Translations under genes and position numbers: made by a program
From: Massilia sp. CF038
GTDB taxonomy: Bacteria > Pseudomonadota > Gammaproteobacteria > Burkholderiales > Burkholderiaceae_D
Assembly (NCBI RefSeq): GCF_900129765.1
Contig: NZ_FQWU01000002.1
Coordinates: forward strand, 1,178,001-1,242,000
Length of the DNA: 64,000 nt
Direction: 5' to 3'
Shown: positions 60,609-64,000 of the stretch, in pieces
Layout: each line of letters starts with the position of its first letter
Numbering within the stretch: position 1 is the stretch's first letter
The notes under the pieces: model-generated
What the model was told of the DNA's origin: nothing
The model's input: the letters and a program-made list of their open reading frames with translations, nothing else
Databases searched by the model: none

Positions 60609-61922
60609 ATGACGGACATCACAAAAAAATCGCGCAGCCCGCTGGCCTGGGTGCCCAGCCTGTATTTTGCCCAGGGTCTGCCCTTCTTTGCGGTGGCCCT
60701 GGTCGCCGGCCAGATGTTCAAGAGCATGGGCGTGGGCAATGACGATATTGGCCACTGGACCGCAGCCATCATGTCGGCCTGGATCTTCAAGCCACTCTGG
60801 AGTCCTTTCCTGGAACTGGCCAGCAGCAAAAAGCTCGTGGTGGTGTCATTTCAGCTGATTGGCGGCGTGTGCCTTGGCGGCGTTGCGCTGGCACTGCATC
60901 TGCCGTTCTGGGTAGCGGCCTGCGTTACGATGCTGACGCTGGTGGCCATCGCCTCCGCCACCCACGACGTGGCTTGCGACGGTTTGTACATTGCCAGCCT
61001 GGACGAGAAAGACCAGGCCCGCTACGCCGGCTGGACCGGCACCTTCTTTAACGCGGGCCGCTTCATTTCCGCTGGCGGCCTGCTGCTGCTGGCGGGCCAC
61101 TTTGAAAAAACCATGGGTGTGGCATCGGCATGGACCATTGTGTTCTGCATTCTGGCCGCCGCCATGGTGGCGCTGGGTCTGTATAACAGCTGGGCCCTGC
61201 CGCAGGCGAAGAACGCGGTATCGGTGGACACCAACGCAGCCGCCATCGCGCGCACGCTCAAGGAAGTGATCCTCGACTACTTCCGCAAGCCCGGCATCTG
61301 GGTGGCGATCATTTTCATTATTCTGTTCCGCGCCGGCGAAGCACAGGTGCAGACCATCGGTCCCCTGTTCCTGCGTGAAGCGCGCAACCTGGGCGGGCTG
61401 GGTCTGACCACCGCCGAAGTGGGCGCGGTGTACGGCACGGTGGGCACCATTGCGTTCATTGTGGGCAGCATCGCCGGCGGCTACTTCACGTCCTGGCTTG
61501 GTCTCAAGCGCGCCATCCTGGTATTGATTTTGGCGGTCAACCTGCCCAACCTGGTGTTCTACTTCCTGTCGGTCACCCTGCCAACGGATCTCACCATTAT
61601 TGGCACAGCACTGAGCGTAGAGATGTTCGGCTACGGCTTCGGCTTCGTCGGCTTGATCCTGTACATGATGCAGGTGGTCGCTCCCGGCAAATACCAGACC
61701 GCGCACTATGCTTTTTCGACAGGGATCATGCAGCTTGGCTTCTCGCTGTTCAAATGGATCAGTGGCGACATTCAAATCGCCCTCGGTTACCAGCATTTTT
61801 TTGTCTGGGTTCTGTGCGCTGCAATTCCGGTCGCCATCATGTCGCAACTCATTCCCATGAGCGCTCGCCAGAGCAACGTCGTACTGCCGCACGCGACCGG
61901 CGCAGAAGCAAAAGTGGTCTGA
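60609..61922 (+). CDS. MFS permease of the AmpG type
   Basis: A 437-residue protein with twelve helices. Seen: WVPSLYFAQGLPFFAVALVAGQMFKSMG at the start, ATHDVACDGLYIASLDEKDQARYAG and AILVLILAVNLPNLVFYFL. These fit AmpG-like transporters, which carry anhydromuropeptides or GlcNAc-containing sugars inward. In this operon it probably imports GlcNAc, chitobiose or a wall fragment. AGAGGA precedes the ATG. Confidence 0.87.
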   Translation: MTDITKKSRSPLAWVPSLYFAQGLPFFAVALVAGQMFKSMGVGNDDIGHWTAAIMSAWIFKPLWSPFLELASSKKLVVVSFQLIGGVCLGGVALALHLPFWVAACVTMLTLVAIASATHDVACDGLYIASLDEKDQARYAGWTGTFFNAGRFISAGGLLLLAGHFEKTMGVASAWTIVFCILAAAMVALGLYNSWALPQAKNAVSVDTNAAAIARTLKEVILDYFRKPGIWVAIIFIILFRAGEAQVQTIGPLFLREARNLGGLGLTTAEVGAVYGTVGTIAFIVGSIAGGYFTSWLGLKRAILVLILAVNLPNLVFYFLSVTLPTDLTIIGTALSVEMFGYGFGFVGLILYMMQVVAPGKYQTAHYAFSTGIMQLGFSLFKWISGDIQIALGYQHFFVWVLCAAIPVAIMSQLIPMSARQSNVVLPHATGAEAKVV

Positions 61923-61924
61923 CG

Positions 61925-63025
61925 ATGGCAAGTCTTCATCTCAGTAACGTCACCAAACACTACGACGACAAGCAGCCTGTCATCCATGGCGTTGATCTGG
62001 AAATCGGCGACGGTGAATTTGTGGTCTTCGTCGGCCCATCCGGGTGCGGCAAATCGACCCTGCTGCGCATGATCGCAGGCCTCGAACAAATCAGCGGCGG
62101 GCAGCTGCATATCGGCGGCAAGCTGGCCAACGACACCCCACCGGCCCAGCGGGGCCTGGCCATGGTGTTCCAGTCGTATGCGCTGTACCCGCACATGACC
62201 GTGTTCGACAACATGGCCTTTGCGCTCAAGCTGGCAGGCCAGAAAGGTGCGCAGCTGAACGAGGCCGTGCAGCGCGCTGCCGCCATTTTGCAAATCGGCC
62301 ATCTGCTCGATCGCAAACCCAAAGAGCTGTCCGGCGGCCAGCGCCAGCGCGTGGCAATCGGACGCGCCATCGTACGCAAACCGGGCGTGTTTCTGTTCGA
62401 CGAACCGCTTTCGAACCTGGACGCCAGCCTGCGCGTGCAGATGCGGGTGGAGCTTAGCCGCCTGCACCAGGACCTCAAGTCCACCATGATTTACGTCACC
62501 CACGACCAGGTCGAAGCGATGACCCTGGGCCAGCGCATCGTCGTCATGAACGGTGGCCGCATCGAGCAGGCGGGCACCCCGCACCAGTTATACAACCACC
62601 CTGCCAACCTGTTCGTGGCAGGTTTTCTGGGTGCGCCAAAAATGAACTTCATCAAAGCGACCGTGGCGCAGGTGGTGGGCAGCCGCATTGTCGTGCGTCT
62701 GCCCGACGGCAGCTTGTTTGCGCCCGAAGTGGAGGCCGGCGACGCCCGCGTGGAGGACCAGGTGACCCTGGGCGTGCGGCCGGAACACATGGGACCGGGC
62801 GACACGATCACGCTGACGGTGGCGCACGCCGAATACCTGGGCGACCAGACGGTGGTGTATGGCAGCATGTCAGGCGACGCCAGCCTGATCGCGGTGAAAC
62901 TGGCGCCGGATCGCGCACCTCCTTCTGCCGGCAGCACGCTCGGCGTGCAGTTGCTGCCCCATCGCAGCCACCTCTTCAATGCGCAGGGCGCCGCCTTCTT
63001 ACATCCAGTTACCAATAAGCACTGA
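61925..63025 (+). CDS. CUT1 ABC ATPase (UgpC/MsmK/MalK-like)
   Basis: A 366-residue protein from the ATG at 61925. Seen: Walker A GPSGCGKSTLLRM, Q-loop FQSYALYPHMTVFDNMAFALK, signature LSGGQRQRVAIGRAI, Walker B VFLFDEPLSNLD, and the H-loop YVTHDQVEAMT. The C-terminal regulatory TOBE domain includes VTLGVRPEHM. It powers the importer whose permeases lie two genes upstream, and may also serve other CUT1 systems. Confidence 0.93.
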   Translation: MASLHLSNVTKHYDDKQPVIHGVDLEIGDGEFVVFVGPSGCGKSTLLRMIAGLEQISGGQLHIGGKLANDTPPAQRGLAMVFQSYALYPHMTVFDNMAFALKLAGQKGAQLNEAVQRAAAILQIGHLLDRKPKELSGGQRQRVAIGRAIVRKPGVFLFDEPLSNLDASLRVQMRVELSRLHQDLKSTMIYVTHDQVEAMTLGQRIVVMNGGRIEQAGTPHQLYNHPANLFVAGFLGAPKMNFIKATVAQVVGSRIVVRLPDGSLFAPEVEAGDARVEDQVTLGVRPEHMGPGDTITLTVAHAEYLGDQTVVYGSMSGDASLIAVKLAPDRAPPSAGSTLGVQLLPHRSHLFNAQGAAFLHPVTNKH

Positions 63026-63189
63026 AAGCAGGACGTGATTTTGTCGTTTATGTGACAATATGCCCTTCGTCCCGCCAGCGCGTGCTGCCGGGTATCTATG
63101 TTGCCGAATAACATGTTCACTGCCGGACAGGCAGTCGCCGGCCCGGTGCCGACGAATGGCTGTCGCAATGACTTTCAAAAGGATTGTCC

Positions 63190-64000
63190 ATGTCCCAGTT
63201 CCGTCTCGCCCGCATCAGCCTGCTGTTGGCCGCTATTGGCCTTAACGCCGCGCCTGTTTTCCTGACCAGCGCCCACGCGCAAGACAAGGCCGCCGCGCCT
63301 GCCGCCGGCGCCAAGAAGGAAGAACAGATTCGTCCGGAAATGTACAAGCTGATCGAGCCGACCAAGATCAAGGAAATGATCGCTGCGAAAAAATTCGCCG
63401 ACGTGCAGGCTGCCATCACCGCCGCTGAAGCCGTGCCGAATCACACGCCTTACGAGGACTACGTGATCGGCCGCATGAAGGTCGCACTGGGCTATGCATC
63501 GAACAATGAAAAAATGGTCGCCGATTCTCTCGAGTCGACCATCAATTCCGGCTTCCTGGAAAAAAAGGAACTGGAAGACTTCACCATCACCCTGGCCAAC
63601 TCCTACTACACCGCCAAGAACTATCCAAAGGCGATCGAGTGGTACAAGCGCTATCAGAAGGACAGCGCGACGCCTGAAAAAGTGGCTGTGTCGCTGAACC
63701 GCGCTTACTTCTTCGGTGGTGACGTCGCTACCGCCAAGACAGAGCTGGACAAATCGATTGCTGCTGCCGAAGCCGCCGGCAAGCCACCAACCGAAGAAGA
63801 CCTGCGCCTGCTGGCCGGTGTGTACGAAAAAACCAAGGACAAAGATGGCTACGCCAAGGTCATGGAAAAGCTGGTGACCTACTACCCAACGCCGGAATTC
63901 TGGTCCGACATGCTGCGCCGTCTGCAGAACAAGCCAGGCTTCAACGACCGCGTGCAGATCGACTACTACCGTCTGCAGGCCGTGGCCACCACCGAAATGT
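63190..64000 (+). CDS. Exported TPR protein, 3' end outside window
   Basis: 270 codons are present. A signal peptide (ISLLLAAIGLNAAPVFLTSAHA-QD) is followed by helical TPR-like repeats (IEPTKIKEMIAAKKFADVQAAITAAEAVPNH, ANSYYTAKNYPKAIEWYKRYQKD, RAYFFGGDVATAKTELDKSI over their length). AAGGA lies 8 bases before the ATG. Probably periplasmic, with a protein-binding role; the pathway is unknown. It begins 164 bases after the ABC ATPase gene and likely has its own promoter. Confidence 0.85.
   Translation, partial: MSQFRLARISLLLAAIGLNAAPVFLTSAHAQDKAAAPAAGAKKEEQIRPEMYKLIEPTKIKEMIAAKKFADVQAAITAAEAVPNHTPYEDYVIGRMKVALGYASNNEKMVADSLESTINSGFLEKKELEDFTITLANSYYTAKNYPKAIEWYKRYQKDSATPEKVAVSLNRAYFFGGDVATAKTELDKSIAAAEAAGKPPTEEDLRLLAGVYEKTKDKDGYAKVMEKLVTYYPTPEFWSDMLRRLQNKPGFNDRVQIDYYRLQAVATTEM

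Overview
The window is GC-rich chromosomal DNA from a betaproteobacterium, most likely family Oxalobacteraceae (Massilia / Duganella / Janthinobacterium group). The reasons are the gene order gyrA - DUF2059 - serC - pheA - hisC - tyrA - aroA - cmk - rpsA - ihfB - lapA - lapB - rfaE1, the one-piece tmRNA with tag ANDNSYALAA, and dispersed palindromes built on a TCGCGAAGGCGGGG core. No phage, plasmid, CRISPR or rRNA genes were seen; the only RNA gene recognised is ssrA. All assignments come from reading motifs and context; no database search was run.

Layout. 1-1143: 3' part of a thioredoxin-reductase-like flavoprotein. 1096-1833: a tandem array in which the junction of two convergent genes has been amplified. 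1793-3681: secreted M28 peptidase and a helix-hairpin-helix protein. 3801-18450 (minus strand): LPS heptose kinase and LapAB, IHF-beta, ribosomal protein S1, CMP kinase, the aromatic amino acid / serine block, and GyrA. 18876-21142: OmpA-like protein, UbiG, Gph. 21319-22454: TonB-like protein, ssrA and an odd structured element. 22548-28257: small metabolic and stress genes (DUF488, thioesterase, DUF378, PfpI, CbpA, dihaem cytochrome c, triple beta/gamma-crystallin protein). 28413-37093: MATE pump, lipoprotein, S9 and M1 peptidases, two CsbD proteins, a methyltransferase. 37289-42751: HDOD protein, FliT-like protein behind a sigma-28-like promoter, aminotransferase, FimV-like protein, FumC. 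42788-46945: S4 protein, DUF883-like protein, a bufferin-type copper RiPP operon, YjfB and MobB. 46954-51377: GspB/GspA, small proteins, a LysR regulator. 51536-53593: two small exported paralogues and a DUF2807 repeat protein. 53910-63025: an amino-sugar (GlcNAc) operon. 63190-end: start of a TPR protein.

How the genes work together. The minus-strand block joins PEP, chorismate, serine and CMP supply to translation (S1) and envelope control (LapAB, RfaE1). The operon at 53910-63025 holds a sugar kinase, a GntR/UTRA repressor, NagA, a SIS-type deaminase, a CUT1 ABC importer with its ATPase and an AmpG-like permease, so it could take amino sugars from chitin or murein to fructose-6-phosphate. 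The operon at 45911-43462 encodes an exported Cys-containing precursor, a single protein fusing the MNIO enzyme to its DUF2063 partner, and a DoxX membrane protein. It is the most interesting system here.
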